Assembly (NCBI GenBank): GCA_902472555.1
Contig: CABROF010000059.1
Coordinates: 1 to 15,876, forward strand
Source: UMGS1851 sp900555605
GTDB taxonomy: Bacteria; Bacillota; Clostridia; UBA1212; UBA1255
Direction: 5' to 3'
Length of the DNA stretch: 15,876 nucleotides
The position numbers and the translations under genes are program-made. Position 1 is the stretch's first letter; every line of letters starts with the position of its first letter. This document shows, in pieces, positions 1 to 7,085 of the stretch. A model generated the notes under the pieces. It had not been told where the DNA came from and made no database searches. It worked only from the letters and a program-made list of their open reading frames with translations.

Positions 1-267
1 AGGCACAGCAGGCCGCTGCGCAGTCACGGATTCCGCGGAAGCAGCCGGCCTCTCCGTTCCTGCCGCTGCTGCCGTACTGGCAGGATATGTGCCGGACGGA
101 TCGCTTTCTATAGGCCATTCTCCGTCCGGCGTCCTCCTTCCGGGTGTTTCATTCCGGTTTGCCGTACCGCAGCCGCAGGCCGCGGATAGAACCAGCAGCA
201 TCACTAAAATTCTGACCACATTATTCCGGACTCTGCAGGCCGTCTTTTTCGCAGCATAATAGGACAT
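1..267 (-). CDS. Putative lipoprotein, C-terminus outside window (partial)
   Basis: An open frame runs from an ATG at 267 to the left edge without a stop, giving 89 residues. The N-terminus has basic residues (Lys7, Lys8, Arg12, Arg14, Arg19), then a hydrophobic stretch at about 20-30, then Leu-Ser-Ala-Ala-Cys with Cys31 as the likely lipidation site; Cys33 is a second candidate. The Leu is at -4 rather than -3, so the lipobox is imperfect. After the Cys the chain is rich in Ala, Thr, Pro, Ser and Gly, as in a flexible linker that tethers an exported domain. The start lies 4 bases after the TAA of the upstream lipoprotein gene, and its ribosome binding site (AGAAGGTG) sits inside the end of that gene, so the two are almost surely cotranscribed and coupled. 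The functional domain is beyond the window and no function can be given. Confidence 0.75.
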   Translation of the reverse strand, partial: MSYYAAKKTACRVRNNVVRILVMLLVLSAACGCGTANRNETPGRRTPDGEWPIESDPSGTYPASTAAAAGTERPAASAESVTAQRPAVP

Positions 268-271
268 CGGT

Positions 272-2137
272 TTATTTCACCTTCTCTGAAAACACATAAT
301 TCAATCTGCCGTAAGGCGCTGCATCCCCGTCCGTGTAAAAAGACCAGATATCGCCTTCCCCCTGATAATTGTCCGCCCATTTAAACTCAATATCCAGAAC
401 GCAGGAGCCGTTATCATCCGGAATCCCCAACAGATCCCGCGGAATCGCCGCCATCATTTGATTGCCTTCTGTCTTGAACCGTACCTTTCCGGCTTCTGCC
501 CAGGACCAGTCGCCCGTACATTTGGATAAGACCGCTTCCGTTCCGCTGGGCGCAGTCAGGTTCAGCGCAAAATCATATCCGTACCAATTCTCCGTATCCG
601 TCCGACCGCTCTTCAGGAACAGCGTCATCCAATGGGGATCTGCAGACGATGTAATCTCGGCGGCCGTATCTACGTAGAAATAAAGATAATCCTTGTCGTA
701 TGCCACTTTCATGTTGACAAAATCATTCCGTCCCGTCTCGTTTACATATCGTTCTCTTCCGAAGCCTCTGGCATCCCGGTCCACCGTATCGTTCTGATAA
801 TCCAGGTAACGGGCCGTGATTGCTTCGTTATTCCACTGGTCAAAGCTGCCGTTGATATCGATGGTAATTGGATCCCCGATATCCACGCGGCTTTCCGTTC
901 CTTTAAATTTCCGGATATAGCTGCACATCTGCATATAATAATTATCGCCGAACAAGCCTCGCATCGGTTCGGCATCCCGGCTGTTGTTGGGATCCGCACA
1001 GTCTACAAACACAATCGCTTCACTGCTGTTGGGGGCCTGACGCTGTGCAACCCATTCGTTCCACCCTGTGATAAAAATCATTTCCGGGTCCTGGGCAATG
1101 GCGTATTCCCATTGCTCCGCAAAGTTATATCCATGTAAAATTGCATTTTCGGAGGTGTCATTGGCACCGTCATGCCAGCTTCGCGTACGGTCATTGGCGC
1201 CGTACCAGGCTGTGGCGCTGAAACGTACAGTGGAAGAATGCTGCGCGATAGAAACATTCATCACTTCCTTCTTTCCGTTCAGTCCGTACACTGACTCTTC
1301 CGTCAGGGAACGGCCGAACTCCATCCACGGGAAGCCGTCCTCTTTATAGCCTTCCGTCGGCCATTGGCTGGCTTTAATACGGAAATAGTCCTTTACCTCA
1401 CTGCGCAGCTCCGCGTCCGATTCAATCCCTACAATCATCGGTTTCCCGTCTAAATAAAACCAGAGCTCATCTAATCTCGGATATTCTTCACGCAGCTTTT
1501 TATTCTGATAAATATCATCATAAATCGTATTCATGGTCTTCCCGGAGCCCGAGTTTGTATAAAACGCCAGCTTTGGCACATTCCAGCCCGCCGTCAGGTA
1601 CTCGTACCAGACACTGATCAGTTCTATGACACGGGAAGAATATGTATAGCCGTTTGTGGTGTCGAATACAATAAAATCCACTCCCGCATCCGTCAGCATC
1701 TGCACGTGCTTGCGCATAACCCACGTATCCCGGGAGGTGTAATATCCAAACAGCGGCTCTCCCCAAAAATGATGCTTGCCTCTCGCACCGCCGCCAGCCT
1801 TAATCCAATTTTTTTCGGAAAGAATGGCATCAGGATTTTCCGCCACGATTTTGTTGTTGTCATACGGTCCCAGGGTTTCATGCTCGCCCTGCCACAGGAA
1901 ATAGAAGATTCCCACTTTTTTGTCGGATTTTACAGCCGAAGCTTCCTGGTCTCCGGGCAGCGCGCGCCCTAAGTCGTCAACGCCAGCATAGCTTCCGTTT
2001 ACAGCAGAATACGGACCGCTGTACCGGTCTTTCTTTTGTCCGCCGTCCTCCGGTCCGTCCCCTGCCGATTGACAGCCGGCAAGCAAAACCGCGGCCATGA
2101 TCAAAGGCAATAGTATTTTTGAATATTTTCCACGCAT
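272..2137 (-). CDS. Secreted lipoprotein with GH99/GH71-like barrel and CBM9-like domain
   Basis: The protein has 621 aa. I chose the ATG at 2137 over the in-frame TTG at 2143 because AAGGAG lies 8 bases before this ATG and only 2 before the TTG. A lipoprotein signal peptide ends in Leu-Leu-Ala-Gly-Cys (Cys22), followed by a Gly/Asp-rich linker. Residues about 75-415 resemble the glycoside hydrolase family 99/71-like barrels: VGIFYFLW strand, GVDFIVFDTTNG strand, KPMIVGIE strand, and FITGWNEW near 356-362 with a candidate acidic residue Glu361. Residues about 425-621 (DINGSFDQW, then DYLYFYVDT) look like a CBM9/DOMON-type beta-sandwich, which in related proteins binds carbohydrate. It should sit outside the membrane and act on or bind a polysaccharide or glycan; the substrate cannot be read. 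First gene of an operon with the next lipoprotein. Family assignment is by remembered motifs, so the enzymatic role is moderately sure only. Confidence 0.75.
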   Translation of the reverse strand: MRGKYSKILLPLIMAAVLLAGCQSAGDGPEDGGQKKDRYSGPYSAVNGSYAGVDDLGRALPGDQEASAVKSDKKVGIFYFLWQGEHETLGPYDNNKIVAENPDAILSEKNWIKAGGGARGKHHFWGEPLFGYYTSRDTWVMRKHVQMLTDAGVDFIVFDTTNGYTYSSRVIELISVWYEYLTAGWNVPKLAFYTNSGSGKTMNTIYDDIYQNKKLREEYPRLDELWFYLDGKPMIVGIESDAELRSEVKDYFRIKASQWPTEGYKEDGFPWMEFGRSLTEESVYGLNGKKEVMNVSIAQHSSTVRFSATAWYGANDRTRSWHDGANDTSENAILHGYNFAEQWEYAIAQDPEMIFITGWNEWVAQRQAPNSSEAIVFVDCADPNNSRDAEPMRGLFGDNYYMQMCSYIRKFKGTESRVDIGDPITIDINGSFDQWNNEAITARYLDYQNDTVDRDARGFGRERYVNETGRNDFVNMKVAYDKDYLYFYVDTAAEITSSADPHWMTLFLKSGRTDTENWYGYDFALNLTAPSGTEAVLSKCTGDWSWAEAGKVRFKTEGNQMMAAIPRDLLGIPDDNGSCVLDIEFKWADNYQGEGDIWSFYTDGDAAPYGRLNYVFSEKVK

Positions 2138-2182
2138 CCTCAAAACTCCTTTTCATTTATAAATATTGAGTGATGAAAGAAG

Positions 2183-2210
2183 TTTATCATATATGGCATC
2201 CGTTTGTAAA
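2183..2210 (-). promoter_or_regulatory. Probable promoter of the lipoprotein operon
   Basis: Read on the minus strand: -35 TTTACA (2205-2210), 16-base spacer, -10 GATAAA (2183-2188), then about 40 bases to the AAGGAG of the GH-like gene. The -10 is only a 4/6 match. An imperfect palindrome CGGCA-TT-TGCCG (2220-2231) lies about 10 bases upstream of the -35 and could be an activator or repressor site; this is speculation from position alone. Confidence 0.5.
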
Positions 2211-2269
2211 CTTGATTTTCGGCAAATGCCGCACCGTTTCCGTTATATTTTAAGATCGTATTCCCTGAC

Positions 2270-2295
2270 AAAAAAACGGCGCAGGGGCCGCCGTT
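2270..2295 (-). terminator. Intrinsic terminator of the relQ-like gene
   Basis: On the minus strand CGGCG, a 7-base loop, CGCCG, then a run of seven T. The stem is lengthened by A-T pairs that use bases of the TAA stop codon (2294-2296), so the terminator begins within the stop codon itself. Confidence 0.9.
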
Positions 2296-3013
2296 ACGGA
2301 GCTTGTCCGCCATGATCCGGGTCATTCCCGAGATCCTCAGAAAAATGCAATTTATTTTTAATAATCTGCATTTTCATATCGGTCTGCGCAATCACATCGC
2401 TGCACTCCCGCAGTTCCCGATAGATCTCGTCGGCATGCGGAATGTTTTGCTTGTACGACAGCTGATGCTCGAGACTTGCCCAAAAATCCATGGCAATCGT
2501 ACGGATCTGCACCTCTACCTTTACCGGCTGCTTCCGGTCGGAAAAGAAAACCGGCACCTCTACAATTAAATGCAGGCTCCGGTATCCGTTGGGCTTGGGG
2601 TGCTCCAGGTAATCTTTGCAGGTAATCAGTGTGATATCGTCCTGTTTAACCAGCATTTCCGCCACTGCATAAATATCGTCGATAAACGGGCATACCACAC
2701 GGATGCCGGCAATATCCGTCAAATGCTCGCGCATGGACTCCACGGATACAGTAAGCCCCTTCTGTTTCAGTTTCTTTGCTATGCTGACAGGCTTTTTCAA
2801 CCGGGAGGAAATATATTCGATGGGCTTTTGCCCTTGCCGCGTGGAAAGCTCATCATTCAGGATTTCAAGCTTTGTCCGCACTTCCTTAATCGCACAATTG
2901 TAAATCATCATCATTTCCTGAAACAAATAGGCTTTTTCCAAATCAATGATTCCGTTATCAATAATTCCCGTTTCTTTTGCAGCATCCAGAAATACCCGCT
3001 CTTGTTCCCGCAT
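2294..3013 (-). CDS. relQ: Small alarmone synthetase, RelQ/YjbM-like GTP pyrophosphokinase
   Basis: The protein has 239 aa and transfers pyrophosphate from ATP to GDP/GTP to make (p)ppGpp in the cytosol. The start is the ATG at 3013, which has AGGAG 8 bases upstream; the longer frame from the TTG at 3031 would put that ribosome binding site inside the gene. Only a RelA_SpoT synthetase domain is present, without the HD hydrolase or the TGS/ACT regulatory domains of long RSH proteins, and the length matches stand-alone synthetases. Visible motifs: PIEYISSRLKKPVSIAKKLK (64-83), DIAGIRVVC (100-108), the HPKPNGYRSLHLIV substrate region (138-151) and VEVQIRTIAMDFWASLEH (166-183), with catalytic-region Glu167 in EVQIRT. 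The last two strongly favour the RelQ branch over RelP. The gene is a single transcription unit with its own promoter and terminator. Confidence 0.93.
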   Translation of the reverse strand: MREQERVFLDAAKETGIIDNGIIDLEKAYLFQEMMMIYNCAIKEVRTKLEILNDELSTRQGQKPIEYISSRLKKPVSIAKKLKQKGLTVSVESMREHLTDIAGIRVVCPFIDDIYAVAEMLVKQDDITLITCKDYLEHPKPNGYRSLHLIVEVPVFFSDRKQPVKVEVQIRTIAMDFWASLEHQLSYKQNIPHADEIYRELRECSDVIAQTDMKMQIIKNKLHFSEDLGNDPDHGGQAP

Positions 3014-3048
3014 CGTGTCGACTCCTATCAAAAATGATGTATGCTGTT

Positions 3049-3076
3049 ATTATACACCTGTTCCAGAAAATCTCAA
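3049..3076 (-). promoter_or_regulatory. Promoter of the relQ-like gene
   Basis: On the minus strand: TTGAGA (3071-3076), 16-base spacer, perfect TATAAT (3049-3054), then a leader of about 30 bases to the ATG at 3013. Confidence 0.8.
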
Positions 3077-3096
3077 ACCCTCTGCCCGAGGTGCAG

Positions 3097-3132
3097 AAAT
3101 CCCTGCAGGAAATTTGATACTCCCGCAGGGAT
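3097..3132 (-). terminator. Weak terminator after the ABC transporter gene
   Basis: ATCCCTGC (3125-3132 on the complementary strand) pairs with GCAGGGAT (3099-3106), with an 18-base loop. On the minus strand the stem is followed by only TTTC, so termination may be partial. A second small hairpin (TCTGC/GCAGA, about 3082-3097) follows. The stem lies about 55 bases beyond the transporter stop codon and just upstream of the relQ promoter. Confidence 0.45.
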
Positions 3133-3188
3133 CTCCCTTCGGCCCATCTGCTTAGCCGTAAGACTTAGCCCAATCGATCCATAATTTC

Positions 3189-5558
3189 TTATTCCGATCT
3201 CAGGGCTGTCACCGGGTCCTTTTTGGCCGCGATCCGAGACGGGATCAGACCGGCAATCCAAGTCAGCGCCATACTGATCAGGACCAACACCAGCGCGTGG
3301 AGCGGATGAAGCGCCGCGATACGGTTAATTTCCACCAGCCGCGTGATAATCAGGTTGATGGGGACACACAGCACCGCGGTAACCAAAACGCCGATCAAGC
3401 CTGCGGTAAAGCCGATAATCAAGGTCTCTGCGTTGAAAACCCTTCCAATATCCCGTTTTGAGGCGCCAATGCTGCGCAGAACGCCGATTTCCTTTGTCCG
3501 CTCCAGCACGGAAATATAGGTGATGATTCCGATCATAATAGAAGAAACCACAAGAGATATGGCGGTAAACGCCACCAAAACATATTTGATCGCATTCACG
3601 ACGGTGTTGATGCTGCTGACCATCAATTCCATGACATCCGTATAATATACTTTATCCTTTGCCTCGGTCCGCTTGGCGTTATAATCGTCCAGATGCTTTT
3701 TGATTTCGCCTTTTGTTGCAAAATCAACGGGATAAATCTGAATGGAGGTGGTCCGGTCATAAGCGTTGAATTCCTTCAGTTTTGTTTCATACTGCTCCTC
3801 AACCGTCTGCATGGCACCATTCGTAAACGGAATTCCGGTGTTCGCATCGATTGTCGGATTCTCTGTCTGCCACCGGGCAATTGCCGACGCCATTGAATTT
3901 TCCAGTACAAAATCCGTAAGCTCAGCAGAATAAGCAATACTTCCGCTGATAGAGCCCATGGAGGTTTCCGGCTTCGGCCGCAGAATGCCTACCACTGTAA
4001 GCGTCTCGCCGCCGTTATAAATTTCATCCGTCACAAAATTGGTTTCCCACCTGTTTTCACGGAAGGTATAAAGGGCATCGTTGAGAATCAGCTTGTATTC
4101 CAAACCGATGATATCGTCAAAGGTAAGCGTTTCCAATGCCTCCTGATTGTTATAAAGGCCGAGGCTCATCAGCGTAATATCCGTAAGCTGGTTATATTTA
4201 TCCACTACTACCACGATTTCATTCTTATTTTGCGGAAGGCGTCCGTTCACGCCGAGAATATCGTACTGCGTCAGAAGAAACGCTTCATTTTCCATCAGCT
4301 GAGACCAGGTATTTTTGGTATCAATCTTCTGATGAATGGTCTGGCCGCCCACCTCCATATTCTTATAGACATTCAGCGAGACGTTTTTCACGTATGTAAT
4401 TTCATTATAGAGGGCGGGGTCAATGGTTTTGATTGCCTCCTCTATGTAGGCATCCGAAAGCACGTTGGTAATGCGCAGATTATCCATCATATCGTATATT
4501 TTGTTGATATAGATGGTTTCTCCGTCCGGATAGGCTTCTAAAGACGGCGCTTTGTTCGCCGCGGCCAAGGCGCTGAAATCAACCGTCTTCTCGCTGATGA
4601 TCAGCGGGTAAGCAGAAAGCGTATCCGCCTGCATTTTATCGATATAGGTCTGGAAGCCGTTGGCAAGCGCCAATACCAGCGCAATGCCGATAATGCCGAT
4701 GCTTCCGGCAAATGAGGTCAGTATGGTCCGTGCCTTTTTGGTGGCCAGATTTTTAAGGCTCAGGGAAAGTGCGGTAAAAAAGGACATCGAAGTCTTTCTG
4801 GATACAGCCCTTTTCTGTTTTCCGGCTGTCCGCGCTTCTTCTGCATTCATTGGTGCTGCCGCGGCGCCGCCGGCTTCGCCTTCGTACGGATTCGAATCGT
4901 CGATCACCGCTCCGTCCAGCAGCCGAATGATTCTGGTGGAGTACTTCTGGGCCAGCTCCGGATTATGCGTAACCATGATGACCAGTCTGTCCGCAGCAAT
5001 CTCCTGTAAAATGTCCATTACCTGAACGCTGGTTTCCGTATCCAGCGCACCCGTAGGTTCATCCGCCAAAATAATGTCCGGATTATTGACCAAAGCCCTG
5101 GCAATGGCCACGCGCTGCATCTGGCCGCCGGACAGCTGGTTGGGCTTTTTTCGGATCTGATCTCCCAGCCCCACACGGGTTAAAGCCTCTTCCGCGCGTT
5201 TCCTGCGCTCTGCTTTTGAAACCCCCGACAGCGTCAGCGCCAGCTCCACGTTGCCCAGCACCGATTGATGCGGAATCAGATTATAGTTCTGAAAAACGAA
5301 TCCAATGGTGTGGTTGCGGTAGGAATCCCAGTCTTTATCCGTAAAATGCTTTGTAGAAACATCGTTGATCACCAGGTCTCCGCTGGTGTAGCGGTCCAGC
5401 CCGCCCACAATGTTCAGAAGCGTAGTTTTGCCGCAGCCGGAGGGACCTAAAATAGAAACAAATTCACTCTTTCGGAAGGCGATATCCACGCCCTTGAGCG
5501 CTTCCACAGTAGTGTCTCCCGCCGTATATTTTTTTGTAATTTCCTTCAATTGCAGCAT
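3189..5558 (-). CDS. Fused ABC ATPase and FtsX/MacB-type permease
   Basis: The protein has 789 aa. Residues 1-225 form a MacB/LolD-type nucleotide-binding domain: Walker A GPSGCGKTT (38-46), Q-loop Gln90, signature LSGGQ (142-146), Walker B ILADEPTGALD (163-173), H-loop His198. An Ala/Glu/Lys-rich linker (226-255) leads to the permease: one membrane span at about 282-302, a large extracytoplasmic domain of roughly 350 residues, then three C-terminal spans, ending in KKDPVTALR as in FtsX-family permeases. Such proteins form dimers that use ATP on the inside to drive work outside the membrane (export of peptides, antibiotics or lipids, or mechanotransmission) rather than classical transport. 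There is no adaptor (MacA-like), outer-membrane partner or two-component system next to it, so the substrate is unknown. Start at 5558 has AGAGGA 6 bases upstream. Single-gene unit with its own promoter. Confidence 0.92.
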   Translation of the reverse strand: MLQLKEITKKYTAGDTTVEALKGVDIAFRKSEFVSILGPSGCGKTTLLNIVGGLDRYTSGDLVINDVSTKHFTDKDWDSYRNHTIGFVFQNYNLIPHQSVLGNVELALTLSGVSKAERRKRAEEALTRVGLGDQIRKKPNQLSGGQMQRVAIARALVNNPDIILADEPTGALDTETSVQVMDILQEIAADRLVIMVTHNPELAQKYSTRIIRLLDGAVIDDSNPYEGEAGGAAAAPMNAEEARTAGKQKRAVSRKTSMSFFTALSLSLKNLATKKARTILTSFAGSIGIIGIALVLALANGFQTYIDKMQADTLSAYPLIISEKTVDFSALAAANKAPSLEAYPDGETIYINKIYDMMDNLRITNVLSDAYIEEAIKTIDPALYNEITYVKNVSLNVYKNMEVGGQTIHQKIDTKNTWSQLMENEAFLLTQYDILGVNGRLPQNKNEIVVVVDKYNQLTDITLMSLGLYNNQEALETLTFDDIIGLEYKLILNDALYTFRENRWETNFVTDEIYNGGETLTVVGILRPKPETSMGSISGSIAYSAELTDFVLENSMASAIARWQTENPTIDANTGIPFTNGAMQTVEEQYETKLKEFNAYDRTTSIQIYPVDFATKGEIKKHLDDYNAKRTEAKDKVYYTDVMELMVSSINTVVNAIKYVLVAFTAISLVVSSIMIGIITYISVLERTKEIGVLRSIGASKRDIGRVFNAETLIIGFTAGLIGVLVTAVLCVPINLIITRLVEINRIAALHPLHALVLVLISMALTWIAGLIPSRIAAKKDPVTALRSE

Positions 5559-5617
5559 ACGGTATCCTCTTTTCCAGAAAAGTCATAAATCAGCCGAAGA
5601 TTTAGTTTACCGCACGC

Positions 5618-5646
5618 ATTTTAATAGATTCCTGCATAAAAATCAA
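5618..5646 (-). promoter_or_regulatory. Promoter of the ABC transporter gene
   Basis: On the minus strand: TTGATT (5641-5646), exactly 17 bases, TAAAAT (5618-5623), about 50 bases before the ribosome binding site. It is divergent from the kinase promoter about 60 bases away. Confidence 0.65.
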
Positions 5647-5703
5647 ACAAACTGTAAACAGGAGGCACCCTGCGGATAAAAGTCGCGTGATTCCGCCGCC
5701 CTC

Positions 5704-5732
5704 TTGACCAAAACCTGCGGCTGAAATATAAT
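5704..5732 (+). promoter_or_regulatory. Strong promoter of the thymidylate-kinase-like gene
   Basis: TTGACC (5704-5709), 17-base spacer, perfect TATAAT (5727-5732). The start of transcription should be near 5739, giving a leader of about 60 bases that contains the tandem duplication. Confidence 0.85.
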
Positions 5733-5771
5733 ACCAAAAGTAAAAGCACTGATTGATTCATATTACAGTAA

Positions 5772-5811
5772 GAGGCAGAATCTTGGAGCAGGAGGCAGAA
5801 TCTTGGAGCAG
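5772..5811 (+). repeat. Perfect 20-bp tandem duplication over a ribosome binding site and start codon
   Basis: The unit GAGGCAGAATCTTGGAGCAG occurs twice head to tail (5772-5791 and 5792-5811) with no mismatch. Each copy holds a GAGG/GGAGG-like ribosome binding site and a TTG 7 bases later (5783 and 5803). Since 20 is not a multiple of 3, the two TTG codons are in different frames. Confidence 0.95.
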
Positions 5812-5830
5812 CAGCCACAATCAATTATGA
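5783..5830 (+). other. Possible 15-codon upstream ORF created by the duplication
   Basis: From the first TTG (5783) a frame of 15 codons ends at TGA 5828-5830. That stop overlaps an ATG at 5827-5829, which is codon 9 of the kinase, in an ATGA arrangement. Its own ribosome binding site is AGAGG (5771-5775). It may be translated and couple to the ATG, or compete with the second TTG. There is no conserved peptide signal to see, so it is a candidate regulatory leader only. Confidence 0.35.
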
Positions 5831-6510
5831 TCGCGTTCGAGGGAATCGACGGCAGCGGAAAGAGCGTCCAATTTAAGAGGCTCAAAGCCTGTTTGGAAGC
5901 AGCCGGAGTCGATGTAGGGGTCATGGATTTTCCGTGCTACGACTCATTTTTCGGGGAAGAGATCGGGAAAATGCTTTCCGGCAGGTTCGACCGGACAGCT
6001 GCAAACGTGGATGTCTATTCCATGTGCCTTTGGTATGCCATGGACCGCTGGGCAGCGTTCCAGCAGCATCAGCCCGGCAAGCGGCAGGTCGTGCTGCTGA
6101 ATCGTTCGACCATGGCAAATGCCGCGTATCAGGCAACCCGCTGCTCCGAAGAAGCCGCACAGCAGCTCATCCCTTGGATATACAAGCTGGAGTACGAAAT
6201 TCTTAAAATTCCGGTGCCTGATCTTTTTTTTATTTTTGACGTCCCTGTCGCAACCTCCCGGGCCAATGTTGCCAAAAAAGGACATCGTGATTATATCGGC
6301 GAGGATGCAGACGTGTATGAGCGGGACAATCGATTCTTAGAGCAGGTACGCAGACGGTATCTCTCCTGCGCCGATTATTTTCCGAATGTCCGGCTGCTGG
6401 CCTGCGCAGATGAAAATGGCGTTATGTACAGCGAGAAGGCCATCGGAGATCGGGTACTTGCTGAAATTCGCATGAAATTTCCACATATTTTACCGGAGTC
6501 CTGCACATAA
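5803..6510 (+). CDS. Thymidylate kinase-like nucleoside monophosphate kinase
   Basis: The protein has 235 aa from the TTG at 5803, which has GGAGG 7 bases upstream; starting at the ATG at 5827 would give 227 aa and the N-terminus MIAFEGIDGSGKS that is usual for this family, but that ATG has no well-placed ribosome binding site. Family role: phosphorylation of dTMP to dTDP with ATP in the cytosol. Visible: P-loop EGIDGSGKS (13-21), MCLWYAMDRW (74-83) at the place of the family's FxADR segment, NRSTMANAAYQ (100-110) at the place of the DRYxxSxxAYQ motif, PDLFFIFDVP (139-148), and a LID-like region DYIGEDADVYERDNRFLEQV (163-182). Asn100 replaces the near-invariant Asp of the DR motif. The gene is not in the common tmk-holB setting, so it may be a paralogue with altered substrate. 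It ends in two TAA stops in a row. Confidence 0.82.
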   Translation: MEQQPQSIMIAFEGIDGSGKSVQFKRLKACLEAAGVDVGVMDFPCYDSFFGEEIGKMLSGRFDRTAANVDVYSMCLWYAMDRWAAFQQHQPGKRQVVLLNRSTMANAAYQATRCSEEAAQQLIPWIYKLEYEILKIPVPDLFFIFDVPVATSRANVAKKGHRDYIGEDADVYERDNRFLEQVRRRYLSCADYFPNVRLLACADENGVMYSEKAIGDRVLAEIRMKFPHILPESCT

Positions 6511-6525
6511 TAACGCCAACCGATC

Positions 6526-6548
6526 CGGCGCGGCCGCAGCCCGCGCCG
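6526..6548 (+). other. GC-rich intercistronic hairpin without T-run
   Basis: CGGCGCGG (6526-6533), a 7-base loop, CCGCGCCG (6541-6548): a perfect 8-bp stem between the kinase stop and the start of the next gene. No T-run follows, so it is more likely an mRNA stabilising or attenuating structure than a full terminator. It ends about 10 bases before the GGGG that serves as the next ribosome binding site and could affect its access. Confidence 0.55.
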
Positions 6549-6568
6549 CTACCGAAATGGGGCTTATT

Positions 6569-7003
6569 ATGTTTGGAATCATAATCGCGATTATCTCCGG
6601 CGCCCTGATGAGTATTCAGGGCGTTTTGAATGCCGGCCTCACAAAAGAGACCGGCATCTGGGTATCTAATGCATTCGTCCAGATTACGGCGTTCCTTGTC
6701 TGCATGGCGGCATGGCTGTTCACCGGCCGCCAGGGAAGCTTCGGGGCGCTGATGCATGTTGATCACAAATACATGCTGTTAGGAGGCCTGTTCGGCGCTG
6801 CCATCACCTATACGGTTATCCGCAGCATGGGATCCCTGGGCCCTGCTAAGGCGGTTATGATTATCGTGGTCGCGCAGCTTCTGGTCGCCTATCTGATTGA
6901 ACTCTTCGGTATATTCGGAGTGGAAAAAGCCGCTTTTGAGATCAAAAAGCTGATCGGGCTGGCACTTGCCGTAGGCGGCATCATTTTATTCAAATGGGAT
7001 TAA
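6569..7003 (+). CDS. YdcZ/DUF606-family DMT membrane protein
   Basis: The protein has 144 aa from the ATG at 6569; an in-frame ATG at 6557 would add four residues, but it has no ribosome binding site, while 6569 has GGGG 6 bases upstream. It has four or five hydrophobic spans (about 2-22, 33-54, 68-90, 93-113 and 124-140). The first holds SGALMSIQGVLNAGL, typical of the YdcZ (DUF606) branch of the drug/metabolite transporter superfamily. Such half-size proteins are thought to pair in the cytoplasmic membrane to make one EamA-like transporter; substrates are mostly unknown. It follows the kinase gene by 58 bases and may share its transcript through the hairpin. Confidence 0.85.
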   Translation: MFGIIIAIISGALMSIQGVLNAGLTKETGIWVSNAFVQITAFLVCMAAWLFTGRQGSFGALMHVDHKYMLLGGLFGAAITYTVIRSMGSLGPAKAVMIIVVAQLLVAYLIELFGIFGVEKAAFEIKKLIGLALAVGGIILFKWD

Positions 7004-7066
7004 TCCGCGCTTCCTGCCGCAGCCCGCAGGCCGCAATACGCAGCCCGCGGTACGGCGGCGCGGATT
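7002..7066. terminator. Long branched inverted repeat between convergent genes
   Basis: AATCCGCGC (7002-7010, overlapping the TAA of the membrane protein gene) pairs with GCGCGGATT (7058-7066). Inside lies CCTGC/GCAGG (7013-7017 with 7026-7030). It lies between two convergent genes and may stop transcription in the plus direction, though only TTT follows. The 12-mer GCCGCAGCCCGC here (7016-7027) also occurs at 6533-6544. Confidence 0.5.
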
Positions 7067-7085
7067 TCTGCCTTACTGTGCAATC

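Noticed and set aside
632..1138. 168-aa plus-strand open frame
   Set aside because: It lies wholly antisense to the GH-like lipoprotein gene, has no ribosome binding site and no recognisable family; a shadow of that gene.
2570..3037. 155-aa plus-strand open frame opposite the relQ-like gene
   Set aside because: It is antisense to a gene with clear RelA/SpoT motifs and its composition is that of a reverse-complement shadow.
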